Below, piece by piece: positions 6,932-14,696 of a stretch of 22,571 bases of DNA (position 1 is the first letter of the stretch; every line of letters starts with the position of its first letter). The position numbers and the translations under genes are program-made. The notes under the pieces are model-generated. The model had not been told where the DNA came from, did no database searches, and saw only the letters and a list, made by a program, of their open reading frames with translations. The DNA is from Gemmataceae bacterium (lineage in GTDB: Bacteria > Planctomycetota > Planctomycetia > Gemmatales > Gemmataceae): NCBI GenBank assembly GCA_020847555.1, contig JADLBT010000441.1, positions 1 through 22,571 on the forward strand. Direction: 5' to 3'.

Positions 6932-8491
6932 ATGGAAACGGTCAGGTTTCAGTGTGGGCAATGTCGCAAACTGATAGCGGTGACGGTCCGCGATCTGGGG
7001 AAACTGGTCCGCTGCCCTCACTGCCGGCAAGCCGTCCAGGCTCCGCTAACCCGACAGGCCACAACGGCGCCGCCACCCACTCCACCCGGCGACCCCCCCG
7101 CCGAAACTCCCGCCCTGGAACCTGCCCCGCCCGAACCCTCGCTCTCACTGGATGCCGACCCGATCCCGGAGATCCGCGTGCCGGAAGCGGGCGAGGGCGA
7201 CAGCATCTTTAGCCCCCCCGAGGCGTCGAGCGACGATCTGTTCGGGGTCGCGCCGCCGGTTCGCGTGGAACTGCCGCCCGAACCGGCGCCCCCGCAGCTG
7301 GCGATTGCCCGGGACATTCCCCCCGCTCCGGAACCGCTCGCCGTCGCGCCTCCGGAGGCGGGAGACCGACCCGAGCCCGCCCTGATCGGCGAAGCGACGA
7401 TCTCGTTCATCACCACGCCCACCCCACCGCCCGATTTCCAGGCGGCCGCGTTCCCTCCGCCTGCGCTCGTCGAACCGGCCCCGGTGCTCGAACAGGTGGC
7501 CACCGACCTGCCCGCGCTGGAGCCCACGGCGGGCGAACCGACCCCGGCAACCTCGTTCCAGGATGCCGCCCCCGAGCCGGCGCCGAGCCCGTTGGCCTTC
7601 GAGGCTGGCCCGCAACCGGAACCCGTGGCAGCGACCCCGCTCCCCGCTCCCTCGTTGCCGCGCCGGCCGCAGGCTGGGGGATCCCTCGGGGTTTTCCTGC
7701 TGGTCCTCCTCGTTCCCTACGCCGTGATCAGCACCGGCGCCCTGGTGTGGCTGATCTACCAGCAGCGGACCCGCCCGCCCGCGACGTTCGACCCGCTCGA
7801 ACGGCTCCCCGACCCGGATCCGAAACAGGGCGGACCCAAGCGCGTCAAGTTCGACGCCCAGTTGCCGGACAAGCTCAAGACCGCCCTCGGCCAGCCCATC
7901 CGCGTCGGCGACATCGAGGTGACCCCTCTGAAGGTGGATCGGGTTGACGAGGGCGGCAAGCAGGTTCTCACTCTCCAGCTGAAGTTTCACAACGTGTCGA
8001 AGGACACCGCCTTCGACCCGCTGCCGCCCGCGTTCGTGTACTACCGGCCCCGCTCCCGGTTCGACCTGAAGCCCTACACCTTCCTCCAGGTCGGCGCGGA
8101 GAACGCCTACGGGGGCAACCTCGAATGGGTGAAGCCGCTGCCGCGCAAGGGGTTCGACGGCGTGCTCTACCCGCGCCAGCAGGGGACGCTCCTGCTGCAA
8201 ACCCACCCGCGGTACAGCCGGGTCGTCGAATTGCTCGACCACCACAAGGGCTCGATCCTGTGGCGCGTCCAGGTCCGGCGCGGGTTCGTGGACGTGAACG
8301 GCAAGGACGTGTCGGCGACCGCGATCATCGGCGTGCGGATCGATCCCTCGGCCATCCCCCAGTTGCCCCCGCAGGACGCCCGGCTGAGCCTGCCCTTCGC
8401 CTTGCCGACCGCGACAATCGGCGCAATCCTTGCAAAAAACCTGCCTCGTGGCCGCAAAGTCGCATTGCCTACATTCGCTACACTTTTATAA
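6932..8491 (+). CDS. Zinc-ribbon membrane protein with proline-rich linker
   Basis: This is a 519-residue protein in three parts. Residues 1-35 form a zinc ribbon with two CxxC knuckles (Cys8/Cys11 and Cys28/Cys31). Residues 36-245 are a long low-complexity Pro/Ala/Glu linker. One transmembrane segment (about 251-275) precedes a folded C-terminal domain (about 300-490) that I cannot assign. The zinc-ribbon, linker, TM layout is common in planctomycete proteins of unknown role. The ribbon is probably cytoplasmic and the C-terminal part extracytoplasmic (inference). ATG 6932 has AAGGAG upstream at a rather long 11-base distance. The last 30 residues overlap a candidate promoter, and the natural C-terminus may be less conserved there. 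Confidence 0.85.
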   Translation: METVRFQCGQCRKLIAVTVRDLGKLVRCPHCRQAVQAPLTRQATTAPPPTPPGDPPAETPALEPAPPEPSLSLDADPIPEIRVPEAGEGDSIFSPPEASSDDLFGVAPPVRVELPPEPAPPQLAIARDIPPAPEPLAVAPPEAGDRPEPALIGEATISFITTPTPPPDFQAAAFPPPALVEPAPVLEQVATDLPALEPTAGEPTPATSFQDAAPEPAPSPLAFEAGPQPEPVAATPLPAPSLPRRPQAGGSLGVFLLVLLVPYAVISTGALVWLIYQQRTRPPATFDPLERLPDPDPKQGGPKRVKFDAQLPDKLKTALGQPIRVGDIEVTPLKVDRVDEGGKQVLTLQLKFHNVSKDTAFDPLPPAFVYYRPRSRFDLKPYTFLQVGAENAYGGNLEWVKPLPRKGFDGVLYPRQQGTLLLQTHPRYSRVVELLDHHKGSILWRVQVRRGFVDVNGKDVSATAIIGVRIDPSAIPQLPPQDARLSLPFALPTATIGAILAKNLPRGRKVALPTFATLL

Positions 8492-8492
8492 T
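8465..8492 (+). promoter_or_regulatory. Candidate sigma70-type promoter
   Basis: TTGCCT (8465-8470) and a perfect TATAAT (8487-8492) are separated by 16 bases, inside the last codons of the zinc-ribbon gene. This short stretch is visibly AT-richer than its surroundings. It would drive a transcript across 8499-8762 toward the Rrf2 gene. Confidence 0.45.
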
Positions 8493-8498
8493 GATACT

Positions 8499-8680
8499 TG
8501 GGTGGCTGATCTCCATAGACCCTCGCTGATGGAGTTCAACGGCTCACCGGAACCGCCCCTTGTTGCCCACCCCCAAGGCCCGAGCCGTTTGCACCGCGCA
8601 ACGTCACGCCTTACCGCCACATAAAGTCGCGTCGGCCCTGCCGTGACGAGGAGACGGTGCCCCAACCACCGCGTTTTTTT
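8499..8680 (+). ncRNA. Candidate structured leader or small RNA
   Basis: Between the candidate promoter and the Rrf2 gene there is no convincing ORF. Pairing elements are visible: CTCCAT/ATGGAG (8511-8516 with 8529-8534), AACGGCTC/GAGCCGTT (8538-8545 with 8582-8589), and a 5-bp hairpin CGGTG/CACCG (8655-8659 with 8667-8671) followed two bases later by a run of seven T (8674-8680). The last pair looks like a small intrinsic terminator. The unit could be an independent small RNA, an attenuator for the Rrf2 gene, or simply the terminator of the upstream gene. This call is speculative. Confidence 0.3.
8655..8680 (+). terminator. Short hairpin plus T7 run
   Basis: A 5-bp GC-rich stem (CGGTG/CACCG, 7-base loop) is followed two bases later by seven consecutive T at 8674-8680, upstream of the Rrf2 gene. 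The stem is short, but the T-run is one of the longest plus-strand T-runs between genes in this GC-rich window. Confidence 0.4.
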
Positions 8681-8729
8681 CCCCCGAGCCCAGCGGGCCG
8701 TAACCCGTCCCCAGGTCGTGAGGAGCGTT

Positions 8730-8749
8730 GGCCGTCCCGTGGGACGGCC
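8730..8749. promoter_or_regulatory. Palindrome directly before the Rrf2 gene
   Basis: GGCCGTCCC (8730-8738) and GGGACGGCC (8741-8749) are separated by two bases, ending 13 bases before the Rrf2 start. A GTGAGGAG ribosome-site-like sequence (8718-8725) lies on its far side, so folding could change the effective spacing to the start codon. The palindrome could also be an autoregulatory operator or an intergenic repeat, since the same arms recur at 11111-11135. Confidence 0.4.
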
Positions 8750-8762
8750 GCGGATGTATCCG

Positions 8763-9164
8763 ATGAAGTTGACTCGTGCCTCCAGTTACGCCATTCACGC
8801 GGTCGCCTACATGGCCGCCCAGAAGAAGGGCGACCCGATTGCGTCGCACATCATCGCCCAGGATCGCAAGATCCCCGAGCGGTTCCTGCTCAAGGTTCTC
8901 AAGCCCCTCGTCTCCGCCCAGATCCTGATGTCCATCAAGGGCCCCAACGGGGGATACCGGCTGGCGAAGCAGGCGAACGAGGTCACCCTGCTCGACGTCG
9001 TCGAGGCGGTTGACGGGCCGGTCCGCGGGAACGCCCCGCCCAACCCGAAAAACCCGAACAGCCAGCTCGACAAACGCCTCGAACAGATCTGCGGCCAGTC
9101 CGCCGATGCGCTGCGCAAGCAACTCGGCAAGGTCAAGCTGTCCGAGCTGATCACCAAGGACTGA
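8763..9164 (+). CDS. Rrf2 family transcriptional regulator
   Basis: This is a 133-residue protein with the Rrf2 winged-helix pattern: MKLTRASSYAIHAVAYMA at the N-terminus, the recognition-helix region IPERFLLKVLKPLVSAQIL, and the wing motif SIKGPNGGYRLAK. Rrf2 proteins include IscR, NsrR and RirA, which sense iron-sulfur cluster status or nitric oxide through three conserved cysteines. Here only one cysteine (EQIC, about residue 110) is visible, so this member probably does not bind a classical [2Fe-2S] or [4Fe-4S] cluster and may sense something else. ATG 8763 is used; ATG 8754 three codons earlier is equally possible. An intrinsic terminator follows. Confidence 0.9.
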   Translation: MKLTRASSYAIHAVAYMAAQKKGDPIASHIIAQDRKIPERFLLKVLKPLVSAQILMSIKGPNGGYRLAKQANEVTLLDVVEAVDGPVRGNAPPNPKNPNSQLDKRLEQICGQSADALRKQLGKVKLSELITKD

Positions 9165-9197
9165 GCCGGCCGCGCCGCCGGACGCGGCGCGTACAAT

Positions 9198-9252
9198 AAA
9201 GGGCGACCCGCAACCGTCCGCTTCGGGCGGGACTTGCGGGTCGCCCTTTTTT
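9198..9252 (+). terminator. Strong intrinsic terminator
   Basis: A 13-bp stem GGGCGACCCGCAA/TTGCGGGTCGCCC (9201-9213 with 9234-9246) carries an inner hairpin around TTCG and is followed by six T (9247-9252). It ends the Rrf2 transcript and is flanked by AAA, so it may work in both directions. Confidence 0.9.
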
Positions 9253-9284
9253 GTTGGACCGTTGCCGTTTCGCGAAAGGACCGT

Positions 9285-10889
9285 ATGCTCCGCGTCTCCA
9301 ACCTGCGCCTGAGCGTGGACGAACCGGAGGCCACGCTCGCCGGCCATCTCGCCCGTGCGCTCGGGGTCGCCCTGGCCGACCTGGGCCGTTGGCGCATCCT
9401 GCGCAAGAGCCTCGACGCGCGCGTCAAGAACGCCCTGCAATTCGTCTACACCGCCGAGGTAGCGGTTCCGGAGGAGGAGCGGCTGCTTGGCAAGGAGGGC
9501 GGCCGGGGCGAGGTGCGCGTGGACCGCTACGAGGAGGCACCGTTCGTCATGCCGTCGCCCGGCCCCACTCCTCTGGAGCACCCGCCGGTAGTTGTCGGGT
9601 CCGGGCCAGCGGGTATGGTGGCGGACTACTTCCTCGCCGAGACGGGATACCGCCCCATGGTGCTGGAGCGCGGCCGGGCCGTGCGCGAGCGCATCCGCGA
9701 CGTGCGGACGTTCGACGCTGGCGGGCCGCTCGACCCGGAGAGCAACTACCTGTTCGGGGAGGGCGGGGCCGGCACGTTCAGCGATGGCAAGCTGACCAGT
9801 CGCGGGGCCGGGCCGGACGTGCGCCGCGTGCTGGAGCTGTTCGCCGCGTGCAAGGGCAAGCCGTCGATCCTGTACGACTACCGACCGCACCTGGGCAGCA
9901 ACCGCCTGCCGGCCGTCGTCAAGGCGCTCCGCCGGGGCGTCGAGGCGCTGGGAGGCGAGTTCCGCTTCTCGTGCCGGGCCGAGGATCTCGATCTGGCGGA
10001 CGGAGCGGTGCGCGGCGTGGCCACGTCGGCGGGGTACGTCCCGGCCCGGGTCGTCCTGCTGGCGGTCGGCCACAGCGCCCGCGACACGTACACCATGCTC
10101 GCCCAGCGCGGCGTGCCGATGGTGCCCAAGCCGTTCCAGATGGGGGTGCGCATCGAGCACGCGCAGGAGGTCGTCAACCGGGTGCAGTACGGGCGCGCCC
10201 GACTCGAGGAGAAGCTCGGGTCGGCCGACTATGCGCTGATCGCCCACGGCCCCCACGATCTGTTCACCTTCTGCATGTGCGCCGGCGGGTACGTCATCCC
10301 GAGCGTGTCGGAGCCGGGCCACTTCTGCACGAACGGCATGAGCCTGTCGCGGCGCAACTCGCCGTTCGCTAACAGCGGGCTGGTGGTGACGGTCCCGGTC
10401 GAGGCGTTCGGCGGGGCCGACGTGCTGGCGGGGATGCGGCTGCAACAGCGCTACGAGCAGGCGGCATACGCCCTGAGTGGGGACGCCTACCGCTGCCCGA
10501 TCCAGCTGGCGACCGACTTCCTGGCTCGCCGGCAGACAGCGAGGACGCCGCAGAGCAGCTACCCGCGCGGCCTGGTGCTGGCGGACCTGCACGCGCTGCT
10601 TCCGCCGGTGGTTGCCGCGGCGGTGCGACACGGCCTGCCGCAGATGGACCGGCGCTGGCAGGGCCGCTTCTTGCCGTCCGCGACGCTGGTCGGACCGGAG
10701 GCGCGCGGCAGCTCGCCGGTGCGCATCGTTCGCGACGACGCCACCCGGGCGAGTCCGGGCCTCGACGGCCTGTACCCGGTGGGCGAGGGCGCCGGCTACG
10801 CGGGCGGGATCGTCAGCGCGGCGGTCGATGGACTCCGCTCGGCCAGGGCCATTGTTGCCCGCTACGCGCCGCTGGAGAGGCGGACCTGA
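9285..10889 (+). CDS. FAD-dependent oxidoreductase (COG2509-like)
   Basis: This 534-residue protein has an N-terminal alpha/beta domain (about 1-90) with the basic LRKSLDARVKN segment. The Rossmann dinucleotide motif VVVGSGPAGMVADYFLAE (about 102-119) and ending 'VLERG' follow. Then comes the family block NYLFGEGGAGTFSDGKLTSR, and near the C-terminus GLYPVGEGAGYAGGI, typical of the FAD-contacting end. This pattern marks the large family of uncharacterised FAD-dependent dehydrogenases (COG2509), cytosolic flavoproteins of unknown substrate. ATG 9285 is supported by AAAGGA seven bases upstream; the longer frame would start inside the preceding terminator. It is probably monocistronic. Confidence 0.9.
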   Translation: MLRVSNLRLSVDEPEATLAGHLARALGVALADLGRWRILRKSLDARVKNALQFVYTAEVAVPEEERLLGKEGGRGEVRVDRYEEAPFVMPSPGPTPLEHPPVVVGSGPAGMVADYFLAETGYRPMVLERGRAVRERIRDVRTFDAGGPLDPESNYLFGEGGAGTFSDGKLTSRGAGPDVRRVLELFAACKGKPSILYDYRPHLGSNRLPAVVKALRRGVEALGGEFRFSCRAEDLDLADGAVRGVATSAGYVPARVVLLAVGHSARDTYTMLAQRGVPMVPKPFQMGVRIEHAQEVVNRVQYGRARLEEKLGSADYALIAHGPHDLFTFCMCAGGYVIPSVSEPGHFCTNGMSLSRRNSPFANSGLVVTVPVEAFGGADVLAGMRLQQRYEQAAYALSGDAYRCPIQLATDFLARRQTARTPQSSYPRGLVLADLHALLPPVVAAAVRHGLPQMDRRWQGRFLPSATLVGPEARGSSPVRIVRDDATRASPGLDGLYPVGEGAGYAGGIVSAAVDGLRSARAIVARYAPLERRT

Positions 10890-10903
10890 GATGGAATGAG
10901 CCA

Positions 10904-10969
10904 AGCCCACGGGTGGCATCCCGTGGGTCGAGTCCCCAGCACCTGGCCCCGGGACGCCCCCCGTGGGCT
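10904..10969. repeat. CCCACGGG-type nested hairpin repeat, copy 2
   Basis: AGCCCACGGG (10904-10913) pairs with CCCGTGGGCT (10960-10969). An additional internal CCCGTGGG (10920-10927) offers an alternative, shorter hairpin with the same left arm. It begins 15 bases after the stop of the FAD-dependent oxidoreductase gene and could form its 3' end. It shares core arms with the repeats at 3738 and 18816. Confidence 0.7.
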
Positions 10970-11042
10970 CGACCAGTACCCTTTCCACGCCGTCTCCCTT
11001 GACCTGGCACTCGCTCCCGCCGGAATGGCTTCCCAGCCGGGC

Positions 11043-11072
11043 TTGACACGCCCCCGCGCGATTCGATATTAA
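11043..11072 (+). promoter_or_regulatory. Candidate sigma70 promoter for the DUF11 gene
   Basis: A perfect TTGACA (11043-11048) is followed after 18 bases by TATTAA (11067-11072); GATATT at 11065-11070 is an alternative -10. This would give a leader of about 95 bases before the ATG at 11175, containing the hairpin at 11111-11135. Confidence 0.6.
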
Positions 11073-11110
11073 GCGCCCCCTTCCATCGCGATAATCCGCC
11101 AGAGGGTGCA

Positions 11111-11135
11111 GGCCGTCCCAGGGCAGGGGACGGCC
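11111..11135 (+). promoter_or_regulatory. 9-bp hairpin in the DUF11 gene leader
   Basis: GGCCGTCCC (11111-11119) pairs with GGGACGGCC (11127-11135) around a 7-base loop, 39 bases before the start codon. The two arms are identical to those before the Rrf2 gene at 8730-8749. It could stabilise or regulate the 5' leader, or be a dispersed repeat. Confidence 0.45.
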
Positions 11136-11174
11136 CAGGGGACCGTACTGCCACGTCTTTCAAACGGGGGAACG

Positions 11175-12968
11175 ATGAAGACGAAACGCCGCTTACTCGG
11201 CCTGACCGCGGCCCTGGCCGTCGTGCTGGCCGGAGGAGGTCGGGCCTCGGGACAGGAGGGGGCGACACCGTTGCCGTCCCTCCCGGAGCCGATGACCCAG
11301 CCTCAGACGAGCATGCCAGTGGCCCCGCCTCAGGCGGACGCGCCCGCCGCACCTGTGCTGCCGCCGCCGGGCGCGCCGGCCGCCGTGCTGCCGCCGCCCG
11401 GCGCCTTGCCGGCCCGCGGCGGACCGACCGCCCCGCCGGTCCCGAACGCCACGCCGGCCCCGAAGGCCGACGCCCCGCAGGAGCCGTCGAGGAGCGCCGT
11501 TTCGTTCCAGGACGTGCCGCTCGACCCGAACGCGGGACCGACCCAGGGCAACCCGACGGGCCGCCAGGAGCCGGGCCTCAGCCTGGAATGGGTCTGCCCC
11601 AGCAATGCCAGGCTGGGCCAGCCGGTCACCTGCCAGATCATCGTCAAGAGCATCAGCACCAACCGCGTTCACGGCGTGGTGCTGCGCGCACGCATCCCCG
11701 AGGGCGTGACGGTGAAGGCCACCGAGCCGAAGGGGAACCCCGCGGGCGACGCCTATGTCTGGGAACTCGGCACGTTCGAGCCGCGCCAGGAAAAGCGTCT
11801 CGACCTGCTCATGCTGCCCACGACCAGGGCGAACCTCGCGCTGCACGCCTTCGTCACGTTCACCGGCTCCTCGACGGCGCGCCTGCAGGTGCGCGAGCCG
11901 AAGCTGACGCTGCATGCGTCGGCCCCGGGGCGCGTCGTCGCCGACGACCCGGCGACCATCACCCTGACGGTGAGCAACCCCGGCGACGGGACCGCTGAGT
12001 ATGTGCGCGTGAAGGCGAACCTCACCGACGGCCTGGAGCACGGCAAGGGCAAGGCGCTGGAGTTCAACCTCGAGAGCCTGGCGCCGGGCGAGAGCCGGAC
12101 GGTGCTGCTCATGTGCGGGGCGCGGGCAACGGGGGAACAGACCTGCACCGCCGTCGCGACCGCCGACCTGGGGCTGTCGGCGCAGGGCGCGGCCACCATC
12201 GACGTGGTGGCGCCGAAGCTGGAGGTGGCGGTCAGCGGGCCGGGCATGCGCTACCTCGAGCGGCATGCCGTCCTGACCTTCAAGGTCAGCAATCCGGGGA
12301 CGGCGACGGCCAGCCAGGTCACGCTCACCGACCACGTCCCGCCGGGATTCAAGGTCGCGTCCACGACCGGCGGCGGCCGGCACGACTTCGTTTCGCGGTC
12401 GGTCGTCTGGTTCCTGGGCGACGTTGGCCCCGGCCAGACGAAGGAAGTTAACCTGGAGTTGATCGCCATCAATCCGGGCGAGCACCGTAACCGGGCGGTG
12501 GTGACGGCGACGCGCGGCCTCAAGGCCGAGGGCGAGGTGGTGACGCGCGTCGAGGGTCTGCCGGCCCTGTTGATGGAACTGGTGGACGTGGACGACCCGG
12601 TCGAGGTCGGCAAGGACACGTCTTACGAAATCCGGGTGACGAACACCGGCACCAAGACAGAGACGAATCTGCAGGTGATCTGCACCCTGCCGGAACAGAT
12701 GGAGTTCCGCGGAGCGCGGGGCGCGGCCGGGTGTCCGTTCAAGATCGAGGGGCGCGAGGTGAGCTTCGAGCCGATCCCGCGGCTGGCGCCGCGCGTGGAC
12801 GCGATCTACCGGGTCAACGTCCGCTGCCTGACGTCCGGCGACGCGCGCTTCCAGGCGCGGATGAAGGCCGACGGCCTGGCGCTGCCGGTGCTGCGTGAGG
12901 AAAGCACGCGCATCTACGGCGACGAGCCGGCCATGCCGATCCGGCCGGTTAGCGGCAGGAAGCAGTAG
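11175..12968 (+). CDS. Secreted DUF11-repeat surface protein
   Basis: This 597-residue protein has a signal peptide (about 1-26), a Pro/Ala-rich spacer (about 30-135) and four or so consecutive immunoglobulin-like beta domains. Their strands read like DUF11/CARD-B repeats: PATITLTVSNPGDGTAEYV, HAVLTFKVSNPGTATASQVT and TSYEIRVTNTGTKTETNLQV. Such repeats form extended surface or cell-wall structures; the Chlamydia OmcB cysteine-rich outer-membrane protein carries related repeats. Seven cysteines are spread through the repeat part (VCPS, TCQI, MCGA, TCTA, ICTL, GCPF, RCLT), so inter- or intramolecular disulfides are plausible. ATG 11175 has GGGGGAA upstream. Convergent with the lipoprotein gene at 13020. 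A structural envelope role is inferred. Confidence 0.85.
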   Translation: MKTKRRLLGLTAALAVVLAGGGRASGQEGATPLPSLPEPMTQPQTSMPVAPPQADAPAAPVLPPPGAPAAVLPPPGALPARGGPTAPPVPNATPAPKADAPQEPSRSAVSFQDVPLDPNAGPTQGNPTGRQEPGLSLEWVCPSNARLGQPVTCQIIVKSISTNRVHGVVLRARIPEGVTVKATEPKGNPAGDAYVWELGTFEPRQEKRLDLLMLPTTRANLALHAFVTFTGSSTARLQVREPKLTLHASAPGRVVADDPATITLTVSNPGDGTAEYVRVKANLTDGLEHGKGKALEFNLESLAPGESRTVLLMCGARATGEQTCTAVATADLGLSAQGAATIDVVAPKLEVAVSGPGMRYLERHAVLTFKVSNPGTATASQVTLTDHVPPGFKVASTTGGGRHDFVSRSVVWFLGDVGPGQTKEVNLELIAINPGEHRNRAVVTATRGLKAEGEVVTRVEGLPALLMELVDVDDPVEVGKDTSYEIRVTNTGTKTETNLQVICTLPEQMEFRGARGAAGCPFKIEGREVSFEPIPRLAPRVDAIYRVNVRCLTSGDARFQARMKADGLALPVLREESTRIYGDEPAMPIRPVSGRKQ

Positions 12969-12973
12969 GTGGA

Positions 12974-13020
12974 AAGCAGCAGGCAGCAGGCAGCAGGCAG
13001 AAACTCTGGTGCCTGCTGCC
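12974..13020. terminator. GCAGGCA tandem array with hairpin between convergent genes
   Basis: GCAGCAG/GGCAGCAGGC units are tandemly repeated across 12976-13000, and GGCAGCAGGC (12989-12998) pairs with GCCTGCTGCC (13011-13020). The right arm abuts the last base of the minus-strand stop codon. It probably serves as a shared 3' end of the two convergent genes, and a slippage-prone array is expected to vary in length between strains. Confidence 0.55.
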
Positions 13021-13871
13021 TACGGCGCCGGGACGGTATTCGCCTTCTCGATGGTCTTGAAGGACTGAATGCGGTAGTACGTCGGCTTGCCCTCGGGGCT
13101 CTGCGGCGTCGCCACATGGCCCTCGACGCGCACGTACTGCCCGTCGGTGAGGTACTCGACGTGCTTGTTCTGGATCAGCCGCACGGCCCCGCCGTAGCGG
13201 TCTGTCTCGTCCACCGCTGCGTACCGCAACCGCCACTCATTGCGAGCGGCCGAGTGCTCGACCTGCCCGCTCAGCCAGCTATAGTCCGGGGCGTGGCCGA
13301 AGCAGGCGGCAGCCGTCGTGTCCACGAACGACCGGCGCCGCAGGGCGGGTTCGCCGAACCGCAGCGCTGCCTGCGGTCCTGCCGGCGAGACAGGGGAGGC
13401 GGGCCTGATTTCCTCGATCGTCTCGAAGCCGATCCGGGCGGCCGGCGGGAGGACGGCCGGCCGCGGGCCGGGTACTTCGCCGGCAGGCCGGGTGGGCAGG
13501 GCCGGCAGCGTGCGCGGCTCGATCCGGTTGCCGGCGCCGCTCGGAGTCCGTCGGTCCGCGTCCGGCGTTCCACTGGACGGGGCGCCAGGGGCAGGCTGGT
13601 AAGACTCGATGGCGAGCGGTCGGCGCGCCGGTCCATTGAGTTCCGCGGACCCTGTTTCCGCCGGCGCGGCAGGCCCCTTCCCCCAGGCGGCCACGGCGCC
13701 CAGGCAGTCGCACCCGACTCCGCGGTCCGGCGTGCAGGACACCCGGCCGCCCGGAGCACATCCGGCTCGGGACGAACACGTCGGACGCCGCCCCGCCGCG
13801 TGGTTGCACCCCGCCGCCAGGATCAGGCCAAGCACCAGCAGCGTCAGCCGGCCGAGGGTCGGTCGTGGCAT
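13020..13871 (-). CDS. Putative lipoprotein with C-terminal OB-like domain
   Basis: This is a 283-residue protein with a signal ending LILAAGC, so Cys22 is the likely lipid anchor. A Cys/Pro/Ala-rich low-complexity region (about 22-170) follows, with further cysteines near the N-terminus (about residues 32-56). The C-terminal part (about 200-275) has beta-strand blocks YSWLSGQVEHS, EWRLRYAAVDE and DGQYVRVEGHV, which recall small beta-barrel (OB-like) domains of envelope proteins. I do not recognise a named family. ATG 13871 is preceded by GGAGG four bases before it. The start of the longer frame (14030) lies in a region without a ribosome site. Its 3' end faces the DUF11 gene. Confidence 0.8.
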   Translation of the reverse strand: MPRPTLGRLTLLVLGLILAAGCNHAAGRRPTCSSRAGCAPGGRVSCTPDRGVGCDCLGAVAAWGKGPAAPAETGSAELNGPARRPLAIESYQPAPGAPSSGTPDADRRTPSGAGNRIEPRTLPALPTRPAGEVPGPRPAVLPPAARIGFETIEEIRPASPVSPAGPQAALRFGEPALRRRSFVDTTAAACFGHAPDYSWLSGQVEHSAARNEWRLRYAAVDETDRYGGAVRLIQNKHVEYLTDGQYVRVEGHVATPQSPEGKPTYYRIQSFKTIEKANTVPAP

Positions 13872-14140
13872 CCTTGCCTCCTTTTTTTCCTGCACTTTAG
13901 TGAGGATCGACCGCGAGATGAACGGTCTTGAGGAACTTGCCGGGACTTCGCAACGGGCGCGAGCTGTGGGTGGCGCCGCCCGCGCCGGGAAAGAGGAATG
14001 GGCGAGCGGCGCAGACTGTACCGCTCGCACGATGTGTCATTTCTCCGGGACACGAGGGGGCAATCGACGCCGCAGTGCGTACCATGCCCCGAACGGCCGT
14101 TCCCGGTTACGGTGCGGCCCGAGCAGGAGGGACGAGGCAG

Positions 14141-14590
14141 ATGGCCCAGGATAGTGTGCCTTGCCCGCATTGTGGACGGCCCATCTCACCCCGGCCGCGC
14201 CGGACGCGCAAGTGTCCGCACTGCGGGGAGCAGGTGGCCGTCCGCGGCGGTCAACTTGTGACGATGGAAGCAAAGGCGAAGGCGCCGGTGGGACTGGCCC
14301 CAGCCCAGGCACCGCCCGGCGCGAGCCCGAGTAACCTGCGAGAGACGATCGCGGACGTCCTTGTCGAGATGGGCCTGGGGCCGGGCGAGGCGGCCCGGTT
14401 CGCGCACTACAAGACGTTCGGGAGCGAGTTGAGCCCGCGCGAGGCGGCCTTCGCGCAGGCGCTCCAGTTCCTGACGGACCTCGGTCCGGCGCGGGTGATC
14501 TCCGTGTCGCACGCCGAGGATCAGCGCGGGGCCGTGGTGACCGTCTGGTACTGGGCGCCAGCGTATGAGGTCCGGTCGGAGGGACCGTGA
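14141..14590 (+). CDS. Small zinc-ribbon protein
   Basis: This is a 149-residue soluble protein. It begins with two CxxC knuckles (Cys8/Cys11 and Cys25/Cys28) forming a zinc ribbon, followed by an Ala/Pro linker and a helical C-terminal half with 'LVEMGLGPGEAARFAHY' and a final beta segment ending 'AVVTVWYWAP'. The family is not recognised. The GGAGGG site ten bases before ATG 14141 supports the start. It is co-oriented with the two amine-oxidase-like genes, 106 bases upstream of the first; whether they share a transcript is unclear. Its molecular role is unknown. Confidence 0.75.
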   Translation: MAQDSVPCPHCGRPISPRPRRTRKCPHCGEQVAVRGGQLVTMEAKAKAPVGLAPAQAPPGASPSNLRETIADVLVEMGLGPGEAARFAHYKTFGSELSPREAAFAQALQFLTDLGPARVISVSHAEDQRGAVVTVWYWAPAYEVRSEGP

Positions 14591-14696
14591 CAGGCGCGGG
14601 CAGCAGGTAGGATACGGCAGCCGGGAATCCGCTTGCCGACACGGGAACCATGCGTTAGCATCCAGGATCAACTTTCCGGCCGCCTGGGACTCACGC

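Noticed and set aside
8492..8762. tRNA or rRNA in the gap before the Rrf2 gene
   Set aside because: No cloverleaf, T-loop GTTCRA pattern or CCA end is visible; only small stems and a T-run were found.
9234..9284. Upstream extension of the FAD oxidoreductase gene
   Set aside because: It would start inside the terminator stem; ATG 9285 has a good AAAGGA site.
8604..10988. Long minus-strand ORF (794 codons) across Rrf2 and FAD oxidoreductase genes
   Set aside because: It overlaps two well-supported genes, a terminator and repeats on the opposite strand, and its sequence is low-complexity Arg/His/Ala.
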